Of a DNA stretch of 64,000 nt, positions 10,613 through 22,984 are shown one piece after another (the stretch's first letter is position 1; every line of letters starts with the position of its first letter). Source of the DNA: Heloderma charlesbogerti (lineage: Eukaryota > Chordata > Lepidosauria > Squamata > Helodermatidae); the NCBI GenBank assembly GCA_026122225.1, contig JANEZZ010001551.1:1594001-1658000 (forward strand), in the 5' to 3' direction. The translations under genes were made by a program, and so were the position numbers. Below the pieces are notes generated by a model. It worked only from the letters and a program-made list of their open reading frames with translations, was not told where the DNA came from and did not search any database.

Positions 10613-11126
10613 GGTAAAGGTGTCCCCAACCAGTCGTGTCCGACTCTAGGGTGTGGTGCTCATCTCCATTTCTAAGCCGAAGAGCCAGTGCTGTCCGAAG
10701 ACGCTTCCGTGGTCATGTGGCCGGCATGACTGAACACCGAGGTGCACGGAACGCTGTTACCTTTCCTGCTGAAGCAGTAACTATTTATCTACTTGCAATT
10801 TCTTGCTTTCGAACTGCTAGGTTGGCAGAAAAAGGAAAGGTTCCTCCTGTGCAAGCACCGGGTCATTACTGACCCCTAGAGGGACGCCGCTTGCGCTAGC
10901 GTTTTTCTGGCAGACTAGCGGGGTGGTTTGCCATTGCCTTCCCCAGTCATGACTACCTTTCCCCCAGCAAGCTGGGTCCTCATTTTACCGACCTCGGAAG
11001 GATGGAAGGCTGAGTCAACCTGAGCCGGCTACCCGGGACCCAGCTTCCGCTGGGATTGAACTCAGGTCGTGGGGAGAGCTTTGGTTGCTATACAGCCGCC
11101 TACCACTCTGCGCCACACGAGGCTCT
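10613..11126 (-). mobile_element. Sauria-type SINE with perfect 12-bp TSD
   Basis: A 514-bp element is flanked by TCTTATAGGAAA at 10601-10612 and 11127-11138. On the minus strand it starts AGAGCCTCGTGTGGCGCAGA with an A box (complement of 11098-11115) and a B box (complement of 11051-11063), so it has a tRNA-like pol III head. The middle has the GGCCGGCATGACTGAAC.. block. The 3' end carries ACCTTTACCTTT, the repeat I associate with Sauria SINEs. These are thought to be mobilised by BovB-type LINEs, of which this window has three long copies. Confidence 0.85.
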
Positions 11127-11769
11127 TCTTATAGGAAACCAGCACATAAAAATACCCAAAGCTGGTGAAATAACAGAGAGAGAGGTCTTGAGACATGATG
11201 CGGTATGGTCTCCTATTGGTCTTCTCATCCCTTCTTTCACTGAGAACCTTTGTCATAGTTTTAGTCCTGTTCCACCCAGTTCCTGCAGTCGTGCCCAGTC
11301 CCTGTACTCTTGGATTGTTTCACCCATTGCACTCACTCTGTGGTGCCTTCCCCATTTCCCACACCATCTTGCCCCACTCCCAGTCCCCATTGTATTCTTT
11401 CACAGCCACTTAATGGGATTTGTAAATAACAATAGGATTTATTTCCAGATTGATGTTGCTGTTGTATCCCATTTTTTTCCCACTGGGTGTTCCGTGTCAT
11501 TTATTTCAACCAAATTCTTATTAAATGTTTATATAGAACCAGCTTCACTGTTGCTGAAAGACCAAAGCAAAACATACATGCATGGCAGCTTCGTTGTGAG
11601 CACAATATGCAAAGGCTGTCAGCCTCTGTGCTGTTTTCATGGTGGGCATGTTTAGGTTGGTGCCTTAACTTAAAATGTCCATACTTTCTGGAGCAGAAGT
11701 GAATTTGTAAGAGGTTTTACCTCTCTTCTTAGATTGCCGTGCATATGTGTGTGTTATCCTAGAATAATT

Positions 11770-12140
11770 TATTATGGGTCATATCCAGATTAGCACAAGT
11801 GGGATTTTACTTGCATACTGGGACTTTCCTGCCCCCTCCCCCTCAATGCAGTCCCCTACCCCCTTTGAAAAGCTACTCCTGGAGGTCAGGGGATCCTCCA
11901 GAACAGTGTGGGCTGTAGCACAGATGACTGCGGGGGGGGGGGATTGGGTGAGGGTGCCTTGTGCAAGCAGAGTGTCACATTCCATGCCGTTCCAGAGGGT
12001 TCTCCTCTAGAGCGGCTTTGCAGGGTGCACAGGGGGTCATGGAGGGAAGGATGGTGCAGAAAAGCCCCATTTCTTGAGTGGAGTTCTGCTTGTCCAACTC
12101 TGATCCAAGCTTGTATTTCTACCTAGCTTTTCTCCTAAAG
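11770..12140 (+). repeat. Unclassified interspersed repeat B, copy 1
   Basis: It aligns by eye with 55960-56280: both have a GTGGGATTTTACTT / ATGGAACTTCACTT block, GCCCCCTCC-rich stretches, AAAAGCTA, and CAGAAC-AGTGGG. The interior is GC-rich with a poly-G run at 11932. No coding capacity or clear inverted ends were seen. Confidence 0.45.
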
Positions 12141-13894
12141 TTGGCTGTTAGAGCAGCCTACCGCAATTAAAATCCATCACAATGTTCTCCCTAATTCCCA
12201 CTCTTGGTGAGAGATAATTAAGGGATATTTGAATTTAGAGTCTTCCTCTCTTAAATCTTGTGCTCAGTGTCAAGTCTTCTGTCAGTCACTTGTAAATGCC
12301 ATCTGCCTCTTGCAAATCTTTGGAGCTGTGGCTAATTTTGTTCATGGATTAACAGCAGCAGGAGGAGGATCAGCATTAATTGAGTCTTGGTAAATTTCTA
12401 GTAGTAAATCTAAGCACCGCTGGAAAATACAGTATTACAAAGAAAAAATTATATACTTTTGTAAAAAATAAAATACTTACCTGTATAATTGCTATTGGTT
12501 CAGAACACCAGGACAAAGATAAGGTTATTAACACAGGGCAAATATATACCTTGCCTAATTAACTGTCTTCAGTTTTTCTTTTTCATATTTGTACATTAAT
12601 AAACAAATGATATATCACTAGACAAGGTATTTATATTCTGATGGGTAATTAAAGCTCTATCAACCACCACCTCTGCTGCTACAAATCTGTCATTTGACTT
12701 GAATGCATAAAATCTTTTGTGTTCCTTGATAGATGACCTGACACATTTTCTGCTTTGCGACATCATCTGAATAATCTGCAGTCACAGAATTTGTTTCATT
12801 ATCATCAAGATTTTGTTTTGGTTTTTTGTTTGTGTGTTTGTTGAGACCAATATTTTGGGTACAATTTTTAAATGAGAGAAAAGAAAAATTAATAGTAATA
12901 TACTTTAGATATCTTGATAAAATTATGTGGGGAATTGTTGATCTCTACAACATTATCTTCCTCTTTGGGATTTGTGCATGAAATTAAGTCACTTGTATAA
13001 AAATGCAAGGTGGCACACTCACCTGGATATATGAATTTACATATCAGTTACTCTAGTCAGTCTTTGATGCATTCACCTTGCTGTTGTAAAGGCAAGTGAG
13101 ATTATATGGAAGGCAACTGAAGAGTTTTTTGTATGGACTAAGAGAAATTATAGCAGTTAAACTTTCTGTTGCAAGGTTCTTCCACTGCATCAACCCTGAG
13201 GGGTAGAATGACAAAATCATGGGTTGTGGCTCACATTATGCCCCAGCCTCTGAAGTGAGGGCCCTTACAAAAATTGAGGAATCCCAGCTTTAGTTCCTTG
13301 TTTGAGCCAGGTTTCAACCTTAAAGGTGGCCTAGAAATAATTTTAAATAGATAGGTAGGTTTTACAGCCTTTTATTGTAATATAGCTATTCTAGATTTTA
13401 TTTTACAGTATTGAAAATACAGGTGGTCTGACTGCTTCAGTCTCCTGCTGGGTAAAGTATATGGTTGTTCTGTGTCCTAAACCATTTTCTGTGTTCGATG
13501 TGTTTATACCTTGGATTGAATTAGCCATACTATATAGAGGACATATCTCCCTGTCAGTTATGCCTCATATGGCCTTACTAGATTTGTGTCTAATTTTAAC
13601 TTGCTGTCTATTGGGGAAGTACACTTTTGATACCCGAGTGAACTAATCAACAGTGAGGACCAATCATGGGTTGGGATCCAGAGAGCTGTGATAGAGAAGT
13701 ACCAGAAAGATTAGTGAGGTGGAAGGGAGATCTTTGCCAGGTAATCAGATTTGTCCGCCCCATTTACAAGAAAAACCTGGAAAAACATTGTTTTTAATCT
13801 TCCCCTTAGCAACAGACAGTGAGGCAAATTCCACCACCAGTAGAATGAAGGGATATGGCACATCATTCTTCACATGGGCCTCATTTTGGGGAAG

Positions 13895-13965
13895 GGTGAC
13901 CACCCAAAAAGCTTCAGCTATTGCGAGGTATAGAAATGTAATAAATATATACATTTCACACTTCC
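13895..13965 (+). mobile_element. L2-type LINE tail fragment
   Basis: ACCACCCAAAAAGCTTCAGCTATTG.GAGGTATAGAAATGTAATAAATA matches the L2 3' tails at 15120 and 25785, which share the CCCAGAGAGCTTC.GCTATTGGG core. Confidence 0.6.
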
Positions 13966-14025
13966 CTACTGGCAATGAAAAGTTTGACAAGCCATACAGA
14001 CAACAGAATTGAAGGAATGAAAGCA

Positions 14026-14248
14026 GGGCACATTCACACATGCCTATTCCTCACTTGATGACTGCAGGATCAGCGTTGAGTTGCATGTGTGAATGGGCCT
14101 TCAAAGTGAGACACCACGGAACTTTCATATCTCTTTGCTTCACCTCAGACATGTTTTCAGTAAAAGTATTTCACATATTCGGCTGTGTGCTAAATGATCA
14201 ATTGATGAGAAATCAAGTGACCTACTTGCATGTGTGAACTAACCCATA
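14026..14248. mobile_element. Possible nonautonomous DNA transposon (CATTCACACATGC ends)
   Basis: The left end GGCACATTCACACATGC and the right end, inverted, GTTAGTTCACACATGC form short inverted repeats. Related ends occur at 30686 and 54372. The interior is unrecognised and no TSD was confirmed. Confidence 0.35.
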
Positions 14249-15119
14249 GTTCCAACTGTGTTGTCTGAGGTGCCAACCATTTTTCGGCATATTATTTTTC
14301 AGCATTTTTCAGTCACTGTTGTTTGCAAACTGTGTTTAAGATTTTGCATATTATCCAACTAAAGCCATTATTTTAGCAAAGCATGTACTTAGTACTGGTG
14401 TGTAATGCTGACTCCATGTTATAGACAAGTCCACAGATAGTTTTCAAATAATGCAGTGTCCTGATGCAATGAAGATAACGGATTTTCCCTAGCACATGCA
14501 GCGCTTTGCATTTGAATCTCCAGATGAGTCAGTGATGATAAATTTTTAAGTGATATTTGGAGCTGTCACACACAGTGCTTCAAGGAATAAAAGTATCATT
14601 CAACATCGGTACTAGTAGTTCTCATAATCAGCTTGAATGCAAGTTCTTTGAGCTTACCGAGATAGGTTACATTCAAAGAACCTTGTATGATCCAGAGCTA
14701 TATTCTCTGCCCGCTCCTTAGTTTGGTGTAACCTCTTTGTTCCTGCATTCTGGTTGTGGCGAAAATGTGGCCTGGGGTACCTGGATTAGTCTGTGGATGG
14801 CTGGTCTGTGGGGTTTGGATATGAGTAATCTTCCGATCCCTTCCAGCCCTGTGATTTTTTTTATGCCTTGATTGTAAACATCCAAGCTTGGAAGTAAGTT
14901 TTAGCTCCAGTAACACTGATCAGGATCTCTGCTGAAGGCTCTTCACATATGTTTGAGTATACTAGTGCTCTCATTTTATTTCTTATTGTAAAGCCAATTC
15001 TTATTAACCAAAACAGAAATACTATATATATATATAGTGATAGGGCACATTCATATTATATAGAAGTGGAATTGCATATCCCATTAAGCAGCATATTATC
15101 CAAGGGTTTAAGTCACTAA

Positions 15120-15205
15120 TTTAAGTCTCCTTTGAAAACCGCCCAGAGAGCTTCGTCTATTGGGTGGTATCGAAATGAAATGAAATAAATAAATAGATAG
15201 ATAAT
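15120..15205 (+). mobile_element. L2-type LINE tail fragment
   Basis: AACCGCCCAGAGAGCTTCGTCTATTGGGTGGTAT is followed by AAATAAATAGATAGATA, the typical hairpin-like L2 tail and short tandem end. It lies about 235 bases upstream of the first exon. Confidence 0.65.
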
Positions 15206-15440
15206 GTTAACTGTAGAGCATTCCATCTTCTCCTATCATGTTTAGATGTTCTGTTGCTTAAGTATGTATATTTACTATTGTTGTAAATAAGGACACAATG
15301 GGCGCAGTCTGAAATATGTGTGTACTGTCATATTGGTTAATCTGTGTGACATTTTTTGTGTGCATTGGTGATGCATAGAGATGATGCTACACCTATCATG
15401 ATATAGTAACATAATACTGTTTTTATTTTTAATATTCTAG

Positions 15441-15586
15441 GAAATGGCAAAAATTCTCAACCATCCAAGAGTCTATGCTTTTCTTCATGTACCAGTTCAA
15501 TCTGCCTCTGATAGTGTACTCATGGACATGAAGAGAGAATACTGTGTGGCAGACTTCAAAAGGGTAGTGGATTTCCTTAAAGAAAA
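15441..15586 (+). CDS. CDKAL1: CDKAL1 coding exon (radical SAM domain part 1)
   Basis: This exon encodes [20 protein letters not shown].. to ..[11 protein letters not shown], 48 codons plus two bases. CDKAL1 is the endoplasmic-reticulum-anchored radical SAM enzyme that converts t6A37 to ms2t6A37 in tRNA-Lys(UUU). This part belongs to the radical SAM barrel (roughly residues 300-350 of the human protein), downstream of the cluster cysteines, which are outside the window. The acceptor is TTTTAATATTCTAG/G. The donor AA/GTAAGT is at 15587. The exon ends in phase 2 (AA), which joins to A at 54854 to give lysine. A GT two bases into the last codon fixes the donor; reading on would meet TAA at once. 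Confidence 0.96.
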
Positions 15587-16880
15587 GTAAGTTACCTGCA
15601 GCTTCACAATTAAGGTAGAAAAGAGAATAATCTTTCTCTATCTTCAGAATTTATCTATGCTTTGATGTGGTTTGTTCAGTGGGTTCCTAATCTATTGTAA
15701 ATTATTTTTATGCCTGAATAGCTATATATAGAATGTTTGGAATGTACTTCATTGAAATCTTCTTTAATCCATCTTTTCAGGATAGTTGACACTGCATGCA
15801 AAAAAACCTGTGCAAGCTGCAATAACATAACTGGATAATATTGTCTAAAGTTGCTTTTTATTTCCTGTATATGGGATAAGTTGGCCTTTGTCTGTTAATC
15901 CTAAGAATTTGCTTTAGCAAATTATGACAATCTATGGCTATACTTCGAAATCCTTTCCCATAATGGTATGAATTATTTTGACAACACTTGAAGTCTATTT
16001 AAAAATATGTTCCATTGGCTCCAACATGCTCAGAGAATTCTTTGTTTACCTAAGAAATATTGTCAGTAGACAATATTAGTTAGTTTAGACAATGAACAGT
16101 TTGGTTGAGTATTGACAGACTATTTACTGAAAATTGTACGGATTGACCTTGTGTGGAATGTCTGACTGGGTGGGGTTGCACATCACGCTAAGCCACCCTG
16201 CAAATAAGCCAGCATGAGTTGGTTGTTTGCTGAACAACCCACGGCACTCCCACCAGTCAATTGGGCTTGCCGTAGCTTGTTCTCCCCCTCATTCCCCTCA
16301 GGCCTCCTGCCTGCTCCGGCACATATCCCAGGTGCCTTTGCAGCAGAGCTCCTCGTTGCCTTGGTCCCTACATCAGCACCCTTTCTGCACTTGGTCCACT
16401 GGGGTTGCTGGTTACCGAGGGAAACTCCTCCCCCCACACTCGCACTTGTATTAGCTTGCCAAATGGAATCAATTTTCTGAGCAGTTATGAATGCAGTAAT
16501 GCATTCCCTAGCTTTTTAAAAATTTGGGGGACTTTTCGCTGTTGTGAAAGAGTGAAACTCCACCTCTCCGCTATTTAGCCAAGCATTCCCACATTTCCTT
16601 CTTCCACTTTGGCATTTCCTTTGTGAGCTAGCAAACACCTTTTTAAAAAAGGCCACTTCATGTTTCACTAAAGTAAGCACATTGACTCCCAAAGTAAGAA
16701 TACCTGCTGCAGAGCACCTTTTTTCCACCAGCTTTCAGCTCCCCTTTAGTATTTCTGCTTTCACTGTGAGTTTAGAATTTCATGCAAATATTTGTTAAAA
16801 CTCTTGTAGGGATCCAAATTATTTATCAACTTTCAAGACAGTACAGAGAAGCAGATTTGGGGATGTAAAAAGTACTTAGG

Positions 16881-17340
16881 TGTCATGGACCAGGACCCCA
16901 AACCCTTATCCTCAGAGGATCCTGACCTCTTGCCCTCCGAGGAGGCTCCAGAATTAATGGCTCAGGCAGATGGCTCGGCCACAGAAAGGCATCACGGGGC
17001 TTCCACCTCCCCAGGACGCAGTTCACTAGAAAGACACCAGGTGTCATCTCCCTTGAATCCAGAGGAGGTTGTATTACTGTCCTCAAACTCTGAAGACTCA
17101 GGCCATGAGGACACTTGTACACCCCAGCCACCCCCACACATTGTCACAGCCTGAGATTGCTAAAATAGGGCAGGCCTTTTTAAGAAATCACAGCTCAGTC
17201 AGTATGGAGGCAGGGCCAACCAGCCTAAAGGCTGCTACATTTCTGTTTAAGTCTCAGTCTTGCTCTGATCCTTGTTGGGTTGTTTTACAAAGTGGAAGTG
17301 GGCAAGCGTGCAGGATGCAGCACACTCACTTGTTCCCATG
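16881..17340 (+). repeat. Possible solo or truncated LTR of a related gypsy family
   Basis: It starts TGTCATGGACCAGG and at once opens an acidic frame (16885-17154: PLSSEDPDLLPSEEAPEL..), like the LTRs at 4478 and 58201. TTTTTAAG and a CAGTCTTGCTCTGATCC block follow. No CA end, poly(A) signal or TSD could be fixed, so the right border is approximate. Confidence 0.35.
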
Positions 17341-18943
17341 TGGTCACAACTACCCATGGTTTAAACAACCCATGGGTAGTCATTACATGTTAACTGGGTC
17401 ACTGAGTTATATAGAAATGTATTCTATCCAGCAGCCATAGCACAAAATATGCATGTAAATTACTTAGTATCCAAATTGGACAGCCACTTATTGAGTATAC
17501 ATCAATCCAACTTCAGTAATTTTCCATTTGTTTTTATTTTAAAAACTGATAAAAGTTCATTATCCAAGCTTTATTAATATAATTGGCTTTTTAAATTAAA
17601 AATCATATTAATATTCTACCTATGTATGAAGTGAAGCCCAATAGCTAACGTTTGCTAGAAAGCATGAGAAATCATTTCCAACATAAAGAAACAGAGGAGG
17701 CTTAATCTACGAGAGAGGCACAGAGATTTTGGATATATGAACCTGCTCACATCTGTAAAGCTCATTTATTTTTACTTCTGTATTGAGAAGGTCTTTATTT
17801 GTAGTGTCTCATTTCCTAGAAGCAGCCAACTATGACCTTCCTATATAGCTATTCCCCTATAGACATCTCATCACATACATTGCAAAAGCAAAACATTACA
17901 GCAGACGCCTGCAGTGTGTACCAATAATAGGTTGTATTAATAGAATGGGTCTGTTCCAATAGGCCCACTAGTTTTTCCTTCTTCCTCCACCTGGCTATAG
18001 TTCAACAGCATGGCTACAAACACGAGTATGGGCATTGCTCAATAGCTCAGGGTGGGTTCCTTGGGGCACTTAGTATGAGACTGGAAAAACCTCATGAGCT
18101 CCCAGACTACATCTAAATTTTGTGTTTTCACTTCTCTAAAAATAATTTGTATGAAATATTTTGAGCACAGTAGAATGGACATGCTTTGGGGACCCGCTCA
18201 GTGCTCACCCCTGCAACTACATATATACCAACTGTACCCATTGCAAAAAAATTTGCAACCATGTGTGTGTAATTCATGATTTAGTTACCTTGTTAATCAG
18301 CTGTTTTACCCGATCTTGAGATTTCACAACTTTGTATTAAATGTGTATTAAAACCATTAGAGATAGAGCGGTACAGTAAACGAGACAGTTGTTCAGTTTT
18401 GAAAACTTTTTCAAAATGAAATAAAAAACAGAAATTGCTGTGACCCATAGTTTTGGATTTATACATAACAAACACATATTTTTCAGATTATTTTGATGAA
18501 ATTAGCCCAGAAAGTGATTTTTGGTATTTTTCACCGAATCTGTGTGGTAAATGCTTTAATTAATAAAATATATATGTAAATAGGCAGAGTGGAACTTGAG
18601 ATATTGATTGCTAAAGAAATTGCTTCACGTTTTAATATATAGCACACAGTGAAAGATTTCATAGCGACAGTGCTAATGCAAGTACTAAACATTTTTGCCA
18701 TTCCATATCTTCAATTAGTAAATTACGTGCATGAGCTGCTTCTTTAGAAGTATCGTACACTACCCCATTATATGTTCTAATATCTTCATAATTGGCAGTA
18801 CCAACAATGTGTAGTAATAATAATCTAAGAAAATACTTTTCTGTATCTGAAGGAGATACACCGTACATTCTCCCTAGGCAGGGACAGCCCAAGGCACTGG
18901 GGATTGCATACATAATGGATGTAGTATCTTAGACCCTGGGTCC

Positions 18944-19092
18944 CAATCTGGCCCTTTGGGGTTCCGTAGATGGCCACATACCTTGCCCCCGACCACCGAT
19001 TGTTAGGTGTTTTCCCAGCTTTTGTGCAGGTTTCTCCTCATTCTAAAAGGTCAAAATGCTTCTCCTAAGGCTTCATGACTGGCAGTTAAAAG
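18944..19092 (+). repeat. Repeat A, copy 2, left half (split by an L2)
   Basis: It matches the copy at 1131 through GGCTTTTGTGCAGGTTT and GACTGGCAGTTAA, then stops where the L2 5' region begins. The family continues at 22700, so the L2 inserted into it. Confidence 0.5.
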
Positions 19093-22000
19093 AGGTTTTT
19101 TAAGCTTCAATAGGCAGGGAAGGAGCCTGTGGGAAGGAGGACCAGCCAGCAGCTGCACCAGGTGGATCCCGAGCCTGCTTCTGCCCCCGCCAAACAGGTA
19201 CTTAAGGCGGGGTTGCCAGAGGCTGCTCGGGAAGGAGCACTTAGCGCCGCACTTGGAGTCGCGTGGAACAGCACCTGAAGACCCACCCACCTGCCTCTCC
19301 AGAGATACCAGCAGCCACAGATACCAGCAGCAAATAACAGCAGCAGAGGGCAGCAGCTTTAAAGACGAGGGAGAAAGGGGCAAACGTGGACTTTATCTGC
19401 TCCTTCTTAGCTGCTGTTCTCTTTTATCTCTTTTATCTTTTATATTCTTTTACACTACTGAACATTTTTATATCCTAACATTTTAATATGTGCCTGGGAG
19501 GACTATTGAGCAACTCAGGGGGTCGGGAAGGTACCACTATAACTGTGGTCACGGGAAGGGGGAGGTATGGCATTGGGGGATTAACAGGCCAGCTGAGGAG
19601 AAGACAGGCTAGACACCTTACAGCTGTCCCCTCTTCTGATTCTTCCCCCAACCTGATGGTTCCTGGCAGCCTTACCAGTCTGCCCTCGGGTCTGGTGGTG
19701 CTGCTGCTGAATGCCAGGTCGGCCCAAAATAAAATCTCCCTCATCCATGATTTGATTGTGGATGAGGGGGCTGACCTGGTATGTATTACTGAGACCTGGA
19801 TAGGGGAACTGAGAGGGGTCACTCTCTCCCAGCTGTGCCCCCCTGGGTACTCAGTGCAGCACCAACACCAACTTGATGTGGTTGCCGTGGTCTATAGGAA
19901 TTCAATCTCCCTCTCCAGGCTTCCTGCTCATTCGAGTGCAGATCTTGAGTATTTGTACCTTGTGTTGGGTACCTGGGACAGATTAGGGATTCTGTTGGTG
20001 TACCGCCCACCCCGCTGCCCATCAGACTCTCTGCCTGAGCTGACGGAGGTGGTCTCAGACTTGGTGTTGAGGACCCCTAGGATGATGGTCCTGGGGGATC
20101 TCAACTTCCATGCTGAGGCCGCTGTATCCGGGGCGGCTCAGGACTTCATGGCCGCCATGACAACCATGGGGCTGTCCCAACATGTCATCGGCCCAACGCA
20201 TATAAAAGGACACACGCTTGATCCGGTTTTCTCGACTGGGCAGGAGGATGGTGATCTGAAAGTGGAGGAATTAACATCTGTCCCTTTGTCATGGTCAGAT
20301 CACTTCCTGCTGAGGTTTAGACTCCTGGCAGCCTTTCCCCTCTGCAAGGGTGGGGGACCTATTAAAATGGTCCGCCCCCGGAGATTAATGGATTCTGATG
20401 GATTCCAGAGGGTTCTGGGGGATTTTCCTGTTGGTATGGGTGGTGCTCCTGTCGAAGCCCAGGTGGCTCTGTGGAATGCAGAGATGACTTGGGCGGTTGA
20501 CACGATCGCGCCCAAGCGCCCCCTCCCTCTGAGCAGAGCCCAGCCAGCTCCTTGGTATACACCTGAGCTGAGGGCAATGAAGCAAGAGGGGAGATGGCTA
20601 GAACGCAGGTGGAGGAGAGGTCATGCTGAGTCTGATCGAACACAGGTAAGAGCCCACTATCAAGCCTACTCTGTGGCGGTAAAGGTGGAAAAGAGACAGT
20701 TCTTTTCCACCAGTATTGCATCTTCTCAATGTCATCCAGCCGAGATTTTCCGAGTGGTTCGCAGCCTGTTACATTCTGGGCCAGGGCGAGAGACAGTGGT
20801 ACCCTCGGTGGCACACTGTGACGAGTTTGCACAGCACTTTGAAGATAAAGTCGCTCAGATTCGTCATGAATTGGACACCACGATTAATGCAGTTCCATTG
20901 GTAGAGGTGTTCAGAGCACCGTCTGGTCCAGTTTTATTGGATGAGTTTCAGTTACTGAGGCCTGAGGATGTGGACAAGGTGCTTGGCCAAGTCCGATCGA
21001 CCACTTGTGTGCTTGACCCTTGCCCTTCATGGCTTATTAAATCAAACAAGGAGGGGATGTCTGGCTGGGTCCAGGAGGTTATAAATTCCTCCTTGAGAGA
21101 GGGAGTGGTGCCTGCCTCTTTAAAAGAGGCGGTAATTAGACCACTCCTGAAAAAGCCTAATCTGGACCCAGAGGATGTTAATAATTATAGGCCAGTGGCC
21201 AACATCCCCTTCCTGGGCAAGGTGCTTGAGCGGGTGGTTGTAGGACAGCTCTAGGCACTGTTGAATGAAACGGATTATCTAGATCCATTTCAATCGGGCT
21301 TCAGGCCTGGTTTTGGAACGGAAACTGCCTTGGTCACCCTGTGGGATGACCTCTGCCGGGAGAGGGACAGGGGGAGTGGGACCCTGTTGATTCTCCTGGA
21401 CCTCTCAGCGGCTTTCGATACCATCGACCATGGTATCCTTCTGGATAGGTTGTCTGGGTTGGGAGTTGGAGGCACTGCACTACAGTGGTTCCACTTCTAC
21501 TTGGGCGGCCGATTCCAGAAGGTGGTGCTGGGGGATTATTGCTCTGTGCCATGGCAATTGTGCCATGAGGTTTCACAGGGCTCTGTTTTATCCCCTATGC
21601 TGTTTAACATCTACATGAAACCGCTGGGGGAGGTTATCCGGAGGTGTGGGCTGAGGTGCCATCAATATGCGGATGACACCCAGCTCTACCTCTCTTTCTC
21701 ATCAAAACCAGGTGAGGCAGTGGCTGTTTGAATCAGTGCCTGGGCACGATAATGGACTGGATGAGGGCCAATAAACTGAAACTCAATCCAGACAAAACGA
21801 AGGTACTGTAAATGGGTGGTTCGTCTGCCCAGCTAGGTGATATTCAACCTGTTCTGGAGGGGGTTGCACTCCCCCTAAAGGATCAGGTTCGTAGTTTGGG
21901 GGTGCTCTTGGATCCAGAACTGTCACTTGAGGCACAGGTGAACTCAGTGGCACGGAGGACTTTTTATCAGCTTAGGTTGGTATACCAGCTACGCCCTTAT

Positions 22001-22700
22001 CTGGACAGAGATAGCCTAGCTACAGTTATCCGTGCTCTGATAACTTCTCGTCTGGATTACTGCAATGCGTTATACGTGGGGCTGCCTTTGAAAATGGTCT
22101 GGAAACTACAGCTGGTCCAAAATAGGGCAGCAAGACTGTTAACAGGGACTGGCCAGCGAGCCAATACTTTTCCAGCTGCACTGGCTGCCAGTCCATTTCT
22201 GGGCCCGATTCAAAGTGCTGGTATTAACATTCAAAGCCCTTAATGGCTTGGGGCCAGGTTATCTGAAGGATTGCCTCCTCCCATATGTTCCTGCCTGGAC
22301 CTTAAGATCATCGTCAGCAGCCCTTCTCCATGAGCCCCTGCCAAAGGAAGTGAGGCGGGTGGCTACTAGGAGGAGGGCTTTTTCTGCTGTGGCACCCCAG
22401 CTCTGGAATGAGCTCCCTAGTGAGGTTCGCCTGGCACCTACATTGTATTCCTTTCAGTGCCAGGTGAAGACCTTTTTATTTTCCCAGGCATTTTAGCTTT
22501 CTAAATGTTTAGTTTTGCTGTTTTAAATCTGTACTTTAAACTCCTACACTGCTGCTAGGTTTTACTGTGGTTGTATTGTTATACTGTGGTTTTAATGTTC
22601 TATATATTTTAAATTGTTTTATTGTGTGCTGTTTGGTTTTAATTTTTGTGAATCGCCCAGACAGCATTGGTTAATGGGCGGTATAGAAAATAAATAAATA
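19093..22700 (+). mobile_element. Near full-length L2/CR1-group LINE (copy 1)
   Basis: A GC-rich 5' region of about 390 bp is followed by an ORF2 frame with endonuclease and reverse transcriptase. A 3' UTR ends in GTGAATCGCCCAGACAGC.., GGGCGGTATAGAAA and AAATAAATAAATA. The tail hairpin and YADDTQLYLS box point to the L2 branch of the CR1 group. Its insertion splits repeat A. No ORF1 was seen in the 5' region. No clean TSD was found, as is usual for L2. Confidence 0.82.
19488..22496 (+). pseudogene. L2-type ORF2 (endonuclease and reverse transcriptase), broken
   Basis: The frame is open 19488-21254. Endonuclease motifs are LLNARSAQNKISLIHD, ITETWI, GDLNFH and SWSDHFLL, in the usual APE order. 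RT motifs follow: NNYRPVANIPFLGKVLE, then a TAG at 21252-21254 (CAG to TAG likely). The same protein resumes with SGFRPGFGTETALVTL, LLDLSAAFDTIDH, SQGSVLSPMLFNIY and QYADDTQLYLS (intact active site near 21666). A small deletion near 21728 shifts frame. The C-terminal part continues at about 21812-22243 and then, in another frame, at 22215-22496 (LDYCNALYVGLP, ..AFSAVAPQLWNELP). So there is one nonsense codon and at least two shifts. Confidence 0.85.
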
Positions 22701-22845
22701 AATATTTTTTTGTCTTTGGGGCCCTCCCCTTTGCCTTTGGCTCTTCCCACCATTGGAATGCAGCTGCCAAGAGCTCCTCCAAAATGGAATTCAGCCCTTT
22801 GGCTGAAAGAGGCTCAACACCCCTGGCGTACATCCTATAGCATGC
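22700..22845 (+). repeat. Repeat A, copy 2, right half
   Basis: It resumes after the L2 tail with TTTGCCTTTGGCTCTTCCCACCATTGGAATG, matching the corresponding part of the copy at 1131. Confidence 0.5.
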
Positions 22846-22984
22846 AATAAAGTTAGGAATGTGGAATCTCTGGTCTGTGAGCCAAATGCGTACCTCCAGG
22901 CCTCCTAATCCAAACCTCCAGAGCCCTCCAAGGCCACAGCCCTTCATTGACCCCACTCCAGTTTACTGATATTATTAACTCCAA

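Larger units (their letters stand above)
1..15440 (+). other. CDKAL1: CDKAL1 intron upstream of the first visible exon (5' end outside window)
   Basis: No CDKAL1 exon was found before 15441, where a TTTTAATATTCTAG acceptor opens the first coding exon. The intron is filled by repeats listed separately. Stretches 1-1130, 2085-3117, 3278-4477, 10055-10600, 11139-11769, 12141-13890 and 14250-15120 show only AT-rich, stop-filled sequence with no repeat or gene I recognise. Confidence 0.8.

Noticed and set aside
11041..11126. tRNA-like sequence with A and B boxes (also 3118-3277 and 31113-31180)
   Set aside because: They are SINE heads: the tRNA similarity ends early, and the boxes are followed by SINE bodies and tails with a TSD in the 10613 case.
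19475..20832. Minus-strand frames (115 and 156 codons) over the L2 endonuclease
   Set aside because: Shadows of the L2 ORF2, which has clear motifs on the plus strand.
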